Shown: piece after piece, positions 12,120-22,892 of the stretch | How the letters are laid out: each line of letters begins with the position of its first letter | Position numbering within the stretch: the stretch's first letter is position 1 | NCBI GenBank assembly: GCA_028641055.1 | Contig: CM054060.1 | Span: 210,638,445 to 210,702,444, forward strand | Direction: 5' to 3' | DNA from: Alopecurus myosuroides | Taxonomy: Eukaryota > Streptophyta > Magnoliopsida > Poales > Poaceae | Length of the DNA: 64,000 bases | Program-made: the position numbers and the translations under genes | Notes under the pieces: model-generated | Told to the model about the DNA's origin: nothing | What the model saw: only the letters and a program-made list of their open reading frames with translations | Databases searched by the model: none

Positions 12120-12667
12120 TGTCGAGTGTTCTTAGTTAGGTTCATGGCAAGGGGTGTCATAAGCCTGCTGGTAGAGTTGTGGGAGAGATGGAGGTGAGGA
12201 CACAATTTACCCAGGTTCGGTACGTCGCAACTAAGGCGGCGTTCCTACTCCTGCAACGTCACTAAATCAGGGCTAAACCTTGATGTATACAAAGTACAAC
12301 GTTAGTAGGATTTCTCTATCTCGGCGAGGATGTACTCTCGGCGATCTAACTTCTAACTTCTAACTTGTAAAGTTCTGCCTTTTAGACTGCTCCCGTCCGG
12401 CTTTATATAGATAGCCGGACTAGGTCTTCCCGGAAGGAAACTTTGAAGTATACGAAAAGTATTCCTATTCTTAGAAAGTAAGACACCGGCTTATTTTCCA
12501 AGCCGGATCACGTATTTGGCCGTGATTCGGGTTCTTCTAAAATCCACCTTCCTATGCGTCGGCTTACTAGGCCGCCCAATGGATCTTGCTCCATTACCCG
12601 TGGGGCACCCTGATAATTCGGCCTCTAGCCAATGCCAGATATACTCCCATTTGACATATATCCGACA
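12120..12667 (-). repeat. LTR of minus-strand Ty3-type element, U1 (548 bp)
   Basis: Bounded by TG and CA (minus strand TGTCGGATATA... to ...CACTCGACA), next to a primer site and gag. It contains a CTATATAAAG TATA-like box near 12405 on the minus strand. The copies at 26220-26767 and 40676-41223 have exactly the same length. Confidence 0.8.
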
Positions 12668-13396
12668 TCTCAAAGATAGGACAAAAACTCTATAGAGAGA
12701 GATTTTTTTTATAATTGGAACAAAAGCTCGGAATAAAGATATGAGCAAAAGTTAGGAACAAAAAGCTCTAGAGAAATACGAACAAATGTTTGGAACAAAA
12801 CTCGTGGAACAAAAAAAATACAATCTTCCACTCATGGATCCAAATGCAATGGAACAAAATTTTACCACTCGTGGAACCAAACACTATGGAACAAAAGAAT
12901 TTACCAAACATACCGGAAAAATAGGAGTACAAATTACCAACCATGGAACAAATTACGAGTACATATGGAATATAAAATTTAGCACCAAGAACAATTTTCT
13001 AACATTAACCCATAGAACTTAAAATTAGCGTCTCATGAATTTGACTAATTAGAATAATACAAAATTATATGCGCAATAAAATTATAACAATTGATTGAAA
13101 AATAAACCTAGATGGAATAAAAAAATAACCTAGACAAAAAAAAAATCAACACTCAGGCAACATAACCATACTAGAAAACCTTAAAAAATAACGCGAAAAA
13201 AGAAAAAAAAAATGGAAATTTATCAACAGGGAAAATAAAATGAAAGAAAGAAGAAAAAAAGAAAGAAGAAAGAAGGGGAAAATACACAACAAAATAGAAA
13301 AATAGCTAAAATAAATAAAGAAAGAAAACATGAAATAAAGAAAGAAAATTTGTGAAAGAAATTACGTTATACAATAGTAGGGAACGAAAACACATA
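12668..13396. other. A-rich tract with GGAACAAA repeats, no gene seen
   Basis: About 730 bp of A/T-rich, later purine-rich sequence. The motif GGAACAAA occurs about seven times between 12715 and 12955 at irregular spacing. 13190-13350 is a GA-rich low-complexity stretch. The open frames here are short and not convincing. The same tract follows the minus-strand LTR in U2 (26768-27492) and U3 (41224-41949). Confidence 0.5.
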
Positions 13397-13506
13397 CCCT
13401 CTCCATTCAACAATATTTGTCTTCCATTTATCCAAATATGAACATATCTATACACTAAAATATGTCTAGATAAAATAATATTTGGAGTATTGTTGAACGG
13501 AGGAAG
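13397..13506. mobile_element. Stowaway-type MITE, U1 (110 bp)
   Basis: Flanked by TA on both sides. The left end CCCTCTCCATTCAACAATA and the right end, read on the other strand as CTTCCTCCGTTCAACAATA, form terminal inverted repeats. The TA target and CTCCxTCCGTTC-like ends are typical of Tc1/mariner-related Stowaway elements of grasses. Confidence 0.8.
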
Positions 13507-13649
13507 TACATATTAGCAAGGAAAAAAATGTACAATAAATATAATATGTTTAACGTTTTTTAGACAAAACGTATCTAGACATGTGTTAATGTGTAGGTAC
13601 GTGAGCTGACGAAACGGCGGACCAATCGCCCGGGCGATAGCGTGGGTTT

Positions 13650-13995
13650 CGGCAAATCCTATTTGCCGCCCGCAGCGGCAAACATTAGATGCACCTCCTA
13701 AGAGGGCGTTTAGTGGGCCGGGCCATCCTAGGGCGAATCTCAGGGTTTTTTTCTGTATTATTTTGTCCAGTTTTTTCCATTTGTTTTTTGTACCATTTTT
13801 TTGTTTTCCTTTTCTCTTTTTCTGTGTTCATTTTTGTTTATTTATTTTTCAATTTTTTTTGTTTAAATTTATTTTTGTTTAGTTTTTTAGTATTTTTTAT
13901 TGACAAAGAAAGGAAACGAGTTGAATGGGCGGCCCAGAGCGCCGTCCCGCAGGCGGCGGGAGCGAAGTGCCGCCTGCTGCGGGCTGCAAATAGCA
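13650..13995. mobile_element. MULE-type MITE, left part, U1
   Basis: The left arm (CCTATTTGCCGCCCGCAG, about 13657) is inverted at the right (GCCGCCTGCTGCGGGCTGC, about 13967), and inner arms around GGGCCGGGCC and GGCGGCCCAG also pair. In U2 and U3 the left flank is CGAGGGTTT; beyond the full MULE, at 63142-63150, the matching flank is CGAGGGATT, an 8/9 match that fits a 9-bp Mutator-type duplication. The autonomous MULE is inserted just inside its right end. Confidence 0.65.
13987..13995. repeat. Target site duplication of the MULE, U1 left copy
   Basis: CAAATAGCA, 9 bp, immediately outside the left TIR. The same 9 bases follow the right TIR at 63129-63137. Further left copies are at 28084-28092 (U2) and 42542-42550 (U3). 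Confidence 0.9.
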
Positions 13996-14330
13996 TCTAT
14001 TTTTTAAAAAAATAATATATTTTTTAATAGAAAGTATAAAAATAATACGCGAAATTCAGAATTTTCAAAAATATTGGGCTGTCGTGTTCCGCGAAGGCGA
14101 CTAGCGCCCTGTCGCGATGCGCGACTTCGATTGCTCCGCCAAAACCACATGGCGCGCGCTGATAGGACGGGACACGTCGACGCGCTTGTCGCTGTGCGCA
14201 CGGGCCAGTCGCGTACGGCGACAACGACTGGCTGGCCAGTCGCGCTCTGGCACTGCGACTGGGCCAGGTAGTCGCAGTGGCAGACCACGATAGGTCCCAG
14301 ACCACCCCCTGCGCGCATTCTTCTTCCCTC
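13996..14330 (+). repeat. MULE left terminal inverted repeat and subterminal region, U1
   Basis: 13996-14091 is an inverted match of 63031-63128, sharing the blocks TTTTTAATAGAAAGT, TTTTCAAAAATATTGGGC and GTCGTGTTCC. Inside it, to about 14290, GTCGC/GCGAC motifs recur many times, including GTCGCAGTGG, which is also present near the right end (62979-62988). These are plausible transposase contact sites. Confidence 0.85.
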
Positions 14331-14535
14331 TCCCTTGCTTCTTTTTCCTCATTCTTTCTTCTTCCTCTAAGCAAGTTCTTGCTCGAATTTTTCCAGTATA
14401 TTGGACCAACGAAAACTCGATTTTCCACCGTAGTTGGATTGTAGAGGGCTAGAGGAGGCAAGGGAACACTCGATCCCGTGATGAGCTAGCTTGTGGTGGT
14501 TGTTGTGGTGGAGGTGGTGCTTGGGGTGGTGGAGA

Positions 14536-14610
14536 TGGCTGCAATGGTGATGGAGCTGGTGTTCGCGGTGCTGTCTGTGGGCTGCGTTGCCGTCGTGTTG
14601 CTGCGCTGAC
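14536..14610 (+). CDS. Possible upstream ORF in the mudrA leader
   Basis: A 24-codon frame in the presumed 5' leader of the transposase gene, starting MAAMVMELVF and ending in TGA. It is almost entirely hydrophobic. It lies before a likely leader intron (about 14646-14903, GTATGA donor, CACAG acceptor). It is also present in U2 and U3 with one C/T difference. It could lower translation of the transposase or be chance. Confidence 0.25.
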
Positions 14611-14891
14611 CCGACAACGACGACTTGGATTGTCACGCTGGAAGGGTATGATTTCGACGTGATTTCTCTCTTATTTTGTACATGTTTTACGTGTTGTTGT
14701 TAGATGCGTGCGAGTATATAGTTTTATAGTTATATTAGTAAAATTGGTCGGCTAAAATCGCTAGGTATATATGTAGACTTTTTTTGTTAGATGCGTGAGA
14801 GTATTTTTATTTATGTTAGGTGCGATCGTAATAAGTAGTTGAGCGCATAAATATTGAATAACTGACTAATATAACGCGGCGGTTATTTTCT

Positions 14892-17710
14892 ATGCCATCA
14901 CAGATGTCTGATTTAGTGAAGTTCATGTTTTTTACGGTTCTGGAACTGTAGAAGAAAATAAGCTGGGACTTGATTTGCGTTCGTATGACAGTATAGATGT
15001 TGAACTGTGTGCGCCGCAATCATGGAGTCTTAGCCAGTTGACAGAATGGTTGACAGGAAGTTTAGGTCTTGATACTGAAACTTACACCGTCGGTGTACAT
15101 GCTCTGTGGAGTCGGTCAAGATCAAACCCTTTATTTTATTTGAGGGCGATAGAGCGGGACTCTCAGTGGACTAACTGGTTACAAGGTTGCGAAAAGAGGA
15201 GTGTAAATCCTATCACCTTAGTACTCCCTGTCAAGAAGGAGGTGATTGAACCTGAGGTTGATTATGGGTACAATCCTAGACAGAGCAGCCAAGGGATTAA
15301 CTATTCAGGTGAAGGTCAATATTATGAAACTAGACAGAGTAGTCAAGCAGTTGGAGGCGATGCCGGTAGTCCTGACATAGAAATAGGCCATAACAGTCAA
15401 ACTGGTTATGTTAGCGGTGAGGCAGATGGTGACGAGATTGACGGGCAGATGCAGAACCAGATGGAAGATGAAGATACAGATATTGAAAGTCTGTATAACG
15501 ATGATTCTGATGAGTCATATGAAGAAGTGGACGAAGTGGTGCAGCCTAATCCTGCATCATGGAGGCAAGACTTCTCTTCGGCAATGACCGTCAACGATGG
15601 GTATGATTCTGCCTAGCAATATCATCAGAACAACATTGCGTTGGGTGCTATGTATCCTGATAAGGAAGCTCTGAAGGATGCAATAATTAATTGGGCAATG
15701 TCGACACAAAGAGTTTTTAAAACTAAGGTAAGTCAGAAATACTTGACAATGGAGTGTGTTGACATCAACTGTCCCGGGAGGGTGCATGGATATCTCCCTA
15801 AGTATGGAACAAGTTAGAAGATCAGTGACTTGATTCAGCACACATGTGTTCATTCAAGTATACCACAAGCTCATAAGAACCTTTCATCTACTCTTATTGC
15901 TCGGTTGCTTTACACCGAGATAGTGGAGAGCAAAGCGATGTTAGTGAAAGATATCTAGACGAAAGTGTTTGTCAGGTTTAAGTACCATATTTCCTATGGC
16001 ACCGCTTGGAGGGCTAAGCAAAGGGCCCTTGAGAACAGATTTGGTTCGTTTTTTGATGCTTATGACTCTGTTGTTCGGCTACTGCTCGCACTCCGTAACT
16101 GGAATCCAGGCACCTATGTGGATATCCAAGACTGGTATATGCCAGAGTTCCCGACAGTCAGGGTACTTCATCGAGTGTTCTTCTCTTTCGGTGTTTGCAT
16201 CGAAGCTTTCAATCATTGTCGACCAGTGATTTGTGTAGATGGCACTTTTCTTACTGGCAAGTACAGGGGTCAGATCCTTACAGCCATTGGTACAGACGAC
16301 AACAATCAAGTCGTTCCACTTGCATCTGCTTTTGTTGAGAGCGAGAACATTGAAAGCTGGACATGGTTCTTTAGGCAGCTGAAAATAGCAGTGGTGAAGG
16401 ATAAGCAGAATGTGTGCATCCTTCATGACAGGCATGCAGGTATATTGAGTGCGATAAAGACACTCACAAACCCTTTGCCTGGTGAACCAACTCTGTGGAC
16501 TGACATGCAGAGCCGTTGGTGTATGCGTCACCTGGGGGCCAATTTCTTCTCTCAGTTCAGAAACAAGAACCTTATGAATCTTTTCAAGAAACTCTGCAAG
16601 CAGAATCAGGAATGGAAGTACACGCTGATACGCGGTAGACTGAATGTGTGCACACAAAGACATGTAAGGGATAGAAGACTTGCACGGGACGCAGCAGTGG
16701 CGGCACATGTACAAGCAGTAGCTGCCCAGTTAGCAACAGGACCAGCTGCCTTGGAAGAGGAGCATGTTGGCCTGTGTGACTTGCCTGGATTCGACCCGCC
16801 TGGTACGAGGAGAAGGCTAGGGAGGACGATTAAAACCTTTGAGCAGTGGATCGAGCACGAGCCTCTAGAGAGATGGTCTTTGTTGCATGACACACATGGA
16901 TCAAGGTACGGTGTTATGACAACCAACCTTGCTGAAACATATAACTTTGTTCTCAGAGGCAACCGGGCTTTGCCACTGACAGCCATTATGGAGGGAATTT
17001 TTTATGGAACCGTGAAATACTTCAGAGATAGACGTCAAAGAGCTCAGCAGCATATCATCAATAACCCAAACACACGCTACTGTGAAAAGATTATGAACTA
17101 CATGAATGAGAAGATGGAAAAGGCTAGGTCACACACAGTTATCTCCATCGGAAATCAAGAAAGGAGGTTCGAGGTGCGCTTAGATAACAACAAGTTTGGA
17201 TGTGGTAATGAGTTGAGGACGCACGAGGTCAAAATTTGTAATGAAGTTTGGCCAAGGTGCGAGTGCACATGCAACAAACCTAAGTTGCTTCACCTTCCAT
17301 GCTCACATGTTCTTGCTGCTTGTGGGAAACTCGGTCTCGATGCAATTTCATTTGTGTCTCCATATTATATGAAAGAGTCTGTCCTGAATACATGGACAGG
17401 TGAGCTGATGGGATTTCGTTCAATGGGTAATTTTAACACCGTTAACTCTGCTGAGAGACACTACATTCCAGACCCCGCTAAAATGCGTACAAGTAGAGGT
17501 AGACGACAGTGTCAGCGCATCTGCAATTATATGGATGAATCTGAAGCAGGAGGCCCAACTAGGCAATGCATTCTATGCAATCAGTTTGGCCATAGGGACC
17601 CTAATTGTCCAACTTATGTCATTGCCGGCGGTCGTGGTCGTGCTAGAGGCACTCGTGGCGGAAGAGGGAGAGCACGTCGTGGTCGTGGTATTCCGGATTT
17701 AAATTTGTAA
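14892..17710 (+). pseudogene. mudrA: MULE transposase (mudrA-like) pseudogene, U1
   Basis: The DDE transposase of a Mutator-like element. Order: an N-terminal region, an acidic Ser/Asp-rich linker (about 15250-15550), a DNA-binding domain (15620-15960), the MULE catalytic core, a SWIM zinc finger (CECTCNKP...LPCSH, about 17258-17310) and a CCHC knuckle (CILCNQFGHRDPNC), then an Arg-Gly tail ending DLNL. The acidic residues visible are D in CVDGTFLTGKY (codon 16238), D in ILHDRHAG and E in NLAETYN. Three in-frame TAG stops (15614, 15815, 15956) break the frame, shared with U2 and U3. U1 also lacks one T in the run at 14928-14933, a private frameshift near the start. No protein of full length is possible. 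Confidence 0.9.
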
Positions 17711-17830
17711 TATGTGTGGAACTATGTTTTAAATTTGTAATATGTGTGGAACTATGTTTTAAATTTGTTATGACTCTCGCACTAGTTATAAATTTGTAAT
17801 AATTATGGACCTATGTTTTAAATTTTGATT
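17711..17830 (+). repeat. 30-bp tandem repeat downstream of mudrA, U1
   Basis: TTAAATTTGTAATATGTGTG-type units of 30 bp, two full and one or two degenerate copies, starting in the last codons of the transposase. Likely 3' untranslated region. Same in U2 (from 31800) and U3 (from 46258). Confidence 0.6.
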
Positions 17831-18028
17831 ACACTCGTACATTGTGTGCAAAATATTGTAATAAGTGCAGGATGTCGTTGTTGCGTCGGGAGATCGACGT
17901 AACCCACCGGGGACGGTTACTACAGGAAAAAGTCCTCCCCACACTGATCACCCGCACTCCTAGGGAGTACTGGAGGATTCACCATGCCTGGGTTCAGCGG
18001 TATGTATTATAAAAACTGCATTGTACAC

Positions 18029-20607
18029 TGAAAGCGCATGGTTCCCCCATATGTGGTTTTGGTAATTAATGACAATCCTTATGGACTAATGTTTGCATTG
18101 AGTTATCCTTGTAGATCTTTTCCATAGGAAATAATGGAGTTCATGTGTTGAACTATATTAGCTTCCTTGATGACCATTGTTATATTTATGGATTTATATG
18201 AAGAATGGTCTTGGTTTGAGTTGAGCTTATTGCTAGTATGTCTTGAAGAAAAGGATTAGGTGATCTTTCATTATTATCTTCAAGACATCATCTTTAGAAG
18301 TGAGAAGTAAAGATAAAAGGTTGATCAAGCAAGCGATCAACACACGAAGCTACAAGTTATACCAAGTGGGATTGTGTATCCCATGGTATGGTAAGCATTT
18401 TTCAATATAGCTTTGCGAACTAACCCATGATATGTGTGTTTCGCATCTCTATGTGTGGTTAGGTATCTTTCCATGGGCATGAACCAAAAGGAAGATTTCA
18501 TATAGCCCATGGTCTATGTCGTCGGCAAGCGGTGTTTGTCATCTAGCTTGACGTGGAAGCTCAAGTGAAGCATTAGAAGATATCCTATGCTTGATGCTTG
18601 CCACCCTTTTGGAGATTGTGGCCTTGTGAAGATTTGCCGAAGGGTCTCTCCTATAATGGTGTATGGGGGAGCAACTTGCAAGTCTTCATCAAGCGGAGTT
18701 TGTGCTAGCAAGCGCAATCAAGAAAGAAGATCCAACTTGAGAGAGTCAAGATCGTCATCATCTAGCTCAAGTGGAATGCTCAAGACAAAGGTATAATCTT
18801 GATAGGTTTTCTATTTTACCGGTCTCGTGTCTTTGGGAGACCGGGTTATAGGATAGATAGTCGTACTATCAAGAGGGACTCTCAAGTGAGTAACTCGATC
18901 GAATCGTTATGGAGAGCTCAAACATTTGCATACTTTTCATATCATCTTTCTTGGTTCTTATTTGGCTTTTGTCTCCTTTGGGTTTTAGTGCTTGTCGTGA
19001 TCTTCATGACAAGCCTTGGTTTCTCGAAAACGGATTTCGTAAGAAAAACTTGTTGCGTTTTCGGTGGTGAAAATATTCCGTTCGTCTTTGAGAATGTTCC
19101 CACACCTTCCATGTGTGGTAACTTCTCCATACTTTGAGGTATCAATATTTTCCGTTCGTCTTTTTATTTGGATACTCCTTGCTGTTATCTTTCCAATGCA
19201 ATTGGATTTATCTCATTCGGAGTTCATTTGCAAAAGTTATGGGGTTTCTAGTTCAGCCTCTCTGTTTTAGAACTCAACCGGATATTCCGGTTAGGATAGT
19301 TTTGGTCCATATTCGGGACAGAGATGAGCCGGATTATTTGGAACCTGAATATTCATCTCAAACCGGATATTCCGGTTGTGGAGTTTTTGCTCGAAAACGG
19401 CTAAGGACCGGAGTCAAAACTTTCTGGAGTGAACCGGATTAGTTGAACCGGATTATTCGGGGCATACCGGATATTCCGGTTTGGGCAATTTTCGGACCAT
19501 ATTTCACACTGGCATGGGCCGGATTATTTGTACCGGATTATTCACTTCGGACCGGATATTCCGGTCAGACCGGATATTCCGGTCCAGTTTTGAACCGGAT
19601 ATTCTGGTCTACTCTGCACACAAACGGCTAGTTTTTGTGGGGACCTATTTAAGGGGGCTTTCTTCCCCATTGGTCCCCAAGTCTTCCAAGCACGATTTTT
19701 CCTCTCTCCCCCACCATTGTTGACCTTGGAAGCTTGCCCCTCTCCTAATCCCTCCTATGATTCTTGCATATCTTTGAGGGAGAAGGTAGAGGAGATCTAG
19801 ATCTACATTTACACCAATCCATCTTCCTTCTTAGTGAGGGAAACTTAGTAGATCTTGATCTTGGAGTTCTTGGTGTTTCTCCTCCATTGTTCTTCCTATC
19901 TTATTCCCCCATAAGCATTTGTTGCTTTGTTGGAATTTGAGAGTGAAGGATTTGAGCACTTGTGCTCTTGCCATTTGCATCGGTTGCATCGGTTTGTTCT
20001 CTCCACGAGGATTCATGGAAGTTGAAAGTTTGTGAGCTTGTTACTCTTGGGTCTTGGACCCTAGACGACTTGTGGTGTTCTTGGGAGCCTCCAATTGAGT
20101 TGTGGATGCATGCTCCAAGATTGTGGTGACACCGAGAGCCTCCAATTGAGTTGTGGATGCGTGCCTCGGGTTTGAAGGTTGCCAATAGTGGAAGGTGAAC
20201 TAGGCCTTTGTGGTGGGGTTCATCGGAGAATAGGGTGAGGCCTTTGTGGCGTTGAGTAGGCCTTCGTGGTGAGCTCACACCCCTCCAACGAGACGTACTC
20301 CCCTTTGTGGGAGGAACTCGGGAAGACATCTTCGTCTCCGTGTGCCTCGGTTATTTCTATACCCGAGCTTTTTACTTATGCAATTTACATTGTGATAGTC
20401 TTCGACCTTGAAGTTATATATCTTGCTATCACCTTGTTACTTGTCTTGCTTAGCATAAGTTGTTGGTTCATCTAGTTGACCCTAGAATATTTAGGTTGTA
20501 TGCTTGTTAATTTAAACACCTAGTTTATTTCCGCATTTAGCAAGCTTTAACCGGAAAAGTTTTAATCGCCTATTCACCCCCCTCTAGGCGACATCGTTGT
20601 CCGTTCA
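18029..20607 (+). mobile_element. Solo LTR in PMD intron 1, U1 (2579 bp)
   Basis: Starts TGAAAGCGCATGG and ends GTCCGTTCA, flanked on both sides by the 5-bp duplication TACAC (18024-18028 and 20608-20612). No primer site, polypurine tract or pol is present, so it is a solo LTR or a very reduced element. It contains a TATTTAAG box near 19647 and an array of ACCGGATATTCCGGT-like near-palindromes at 19270-19620. ORFs inside are not convincing. Its family is not assigned. Confidence 0.8.
19270..19620 (+). repeat. ACCGGATATTCCGGT near-palindrome cluster, U1
   Basis: About six copies of ACCGGATATTCCGGT (one with a substitution) and five of the related CCGGATTATT, irregularly spaced, just upstream of the likely TATA box of the solo LTR. 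In U3 one unit (18 bp) is missing. The position suggests promoter elements of the LTR. Confidence 0.6.
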
Positions 20608-22737
20608 TACACATACCTACTAATCAGTCACGTGCATTTAATAATTGTACTTTCGCTGTTGTAGGTTGTAATGGAGTGGTCTTCTACCTTTCGCGCGACT
20701 GGTAGAGCACAGAGATGGCGGTACACGCGTGTTGATTGACCACTCTCTACTCTCTTGCCTGGTGGACCGATGGAGGCCCGAGACACATACCTTTCACTTC
20801 CGCTGGGGGGAGATGGCTCCCACTCTACAAGATGTGTCTTACTTGCTCGGGCTTCCATTGGCGGGTCAGCCCATAGGACCATTGGAGAAACCAGTTAATT
20901 GGCAGGACGCGATGGCCCTACGGTTTCACAATGCCTTTCCTGCTCTTGATGTTCTGAAATGGAACAAACATGAACCGAAACTAGTCTGGTTAAAACTTTT
21001 CCAGATTCGTTAACATGACTCACATATTTCTTATGAGTTTGAACTTTTCACTAACACCTTTTTATTAATACAGATCGAGAACTTTGGGGATTTGGATGCC
21101 ACACAGCTCAGCCTTTGCCTAGAGGCCTACCTATTGTGGCTTCTTTCCAGGGTGATGTTCACCGAGAACCATGGAGACACAGTTGGCGCACAGTTTATCC
21201 CTCTTGCAATGAACATTGCGTACGCTGAAGAGCCGGATGCGGTTATACATTGGAGTTGGGGCTCGGCAGTGCTAGTAGCTACGTACCGTGCTTTGTGCAA
21301 GGGTTGGTGCCTCTCAGAGAAGACTTCAGCTCTGCTAGGGTGCCCTATTTTCCTGCAGTTGTGGTCGTGGGAGAGGTTCTCTATAGGACGGCCAATCCTA
21401 CGGTTGGAGGAGCCTTTCGACGTCGACGAGATGTTTGACGCGGATTACATCGACATGCCAAATTTCTCTATGATCTGGACCTCTCGCAAGGTATGTATTT
21501 TGTCATTTATTCGGACATGGCTTTGCAAACATTATGCGTACTAATATTTATTTTTCCACAGAGATCCTATGCACATGAGCAGACAAAGTGTGCGTACACA
21601 GCTCTAAACGAGCAGTTCGATGTGTACACTTCGGTTATCTGGGAGCTGTATAGTAACGAAGCCATGTCTGCAAGATACCCCGGAGGCATGTCTCACTTGT
21701 GCGAGAGGGACCGGGACTACTGGATGACAAAGGCAAAGATCATCTTTGATGTTTGCGTGGAGGAGATGTCCCAACAGAGGGTTATGCGCCAGTTTGGACT
21801 TCTACAGTTGGAGATTCCTCCCCCTCCTGATAGCCCCGTGCCAAACATTATCCACGAGTACGTATATTCTATCTATTCTTTCATATTATTTCCCATTTTT
21901 CCATTACGAAGCATAACTGATATGTCGAACCATAACGTATTATTTCGCACATTTTAGCAACACGAGGAAGGGAGTTACTTGGACGGAGGCTCAGTGGCTA
22001 CAGCGGCTTTCCTGTTATGTGAACGACTGGCACACCGCCTTGACACGTCGCTGGGACGAGACCGCTCCATTTGATGCAACTATATTCGAGCGCTATTTGG
22101 ACAGGTACATGGCATCAACACGGATACGTATCATGCATCACCCTCATCCGGACCAAATACCGGCTCCTACTGCATGGAGCAGCCAGAACCACCGCCGCAT
22201 CATCATCAGCCGCGTCCTCGTGTACCACCACAGCAGATGTTTAGGCCACCGGGTCTAGGTGAGGCTGGAGGTTCGTCTTGGCAGCAGCAGCAGCACACGG
22301 ATAGTACACAACAAGGTACGTACGCATACCTTTCACTTCCATTTTGTTACCTAAAAATTGAGACGTACGTATATATTTATTTAATAAGTACTTATCTCCA
22401 CCTATGCAGGACTATTTGGGCAGACTGGATCCGGATCCGGGTGGCAGACTGATAGCGGGTCCTTTGATTTTAGGATGACTCAGGACGCGTGGCTACACAA
22501 TAACTTTGAGCAGACACAGATTCCCATTCTCCAGACGCCTCCATCACAGGGTCCTACTATGCAGACGCCTCCACCATTCCCCACACAGGCTACAAAGGAT
22601 GCAGATGATGAACAGGATGGAAGCTTCACAGTGCCTCGTGAAACTAGGGCACCCCACAGGTATGAGTGGTCGACTCCCGTACCACGCCCCCCACGTGAAG
22701 GTCGGCGACGCAGGAGGGAGTGATATCTTCGAGTAGT

Positions 22738-22851
22738 GCATATTTATCTACATATGTATGAGACATATTTATCTACCTATGTATGAGACGACCTATGTAT
22801 GAGACATATTTATGTACCTATGTATGAGATATATTTATCTACCTATGTATG

Positions 22852-22888
<37 letters not shown>

Positions 22889-22890
22889 AT
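22738..22890 (+). repeat. PMD 3' tandem repeats and (GTT)n junction, U1
   Basis: Four imperfect copies of an ATATTTATCTACCTATGTAT-type unit of about 25 bp follow the PMD stop codon. They are followed by a (GTT)n run of about a dozen repeats that ends at the join to U2. In U3 the same 25-bp repeats continue into unique MULE sequence with no (GTT)n, so the microsatellite is specific to the joins. Confidence 0.7.
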
Positions 22891-22892
22891 TG

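Larger units (their letters stand above)
17872..22723 (+). pseudogene. Plant mobile domain (PMD) gene, U1, deleted copy
   Basis: PMD proteins (aminotransferase-like/PP7-long family) occur both in host silencing factors and in MULEs. Deduced exons: 17872-17999, 20677-21004, 21074-21490, 21562-21857, then a fused exon 21958-22315, and 22410-22723. The PMD core is visible in exon 2 (LLPFARLV, LVDRWRPETHTFHFRWGEM, APTLQDVSYLLGLP) and exon 3 (LEAYLLWLLSRVMF). Intron 1 holds a solo LTR. Damage: the exon 2 donor reads CAG|ATTCGT where a GT is expected, shared by all copies. U1 alone has lost 365 bp between exon 5 and exon 6, which shifts the frame to a stop at 22256. It lies 161 bp downstream of mudrA on the same strand. 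Confidence 0.8.
8787..22892. repeat. Tandem unit U1 of a three-copy 14 kb repeat
   Basis: Sequence from the TCAGACA motif in the LTR tail (8787) to the end of the (GTT)n tract is repeated at 22893 and 37342 in the same order and orientation at very high identity. U1 is shorter than U2 mainly because of a 365-bp deletion in the PMD gene. The start is continuous with the Ty3 3' LTR, so U1 carries the original left boundary. Confidence 0.93.

Noticed and set aside
13146..13331. 61-codon Phe/Leu-rich minus-strand frame
   Set aside because: Produced by GA-rich low-complexity sequence.
15614..15958. Amber readthrough or alternative code for mudrA
   Set aside because: Simple decay explains the stops; no readthrough context or conservation evidence is available.
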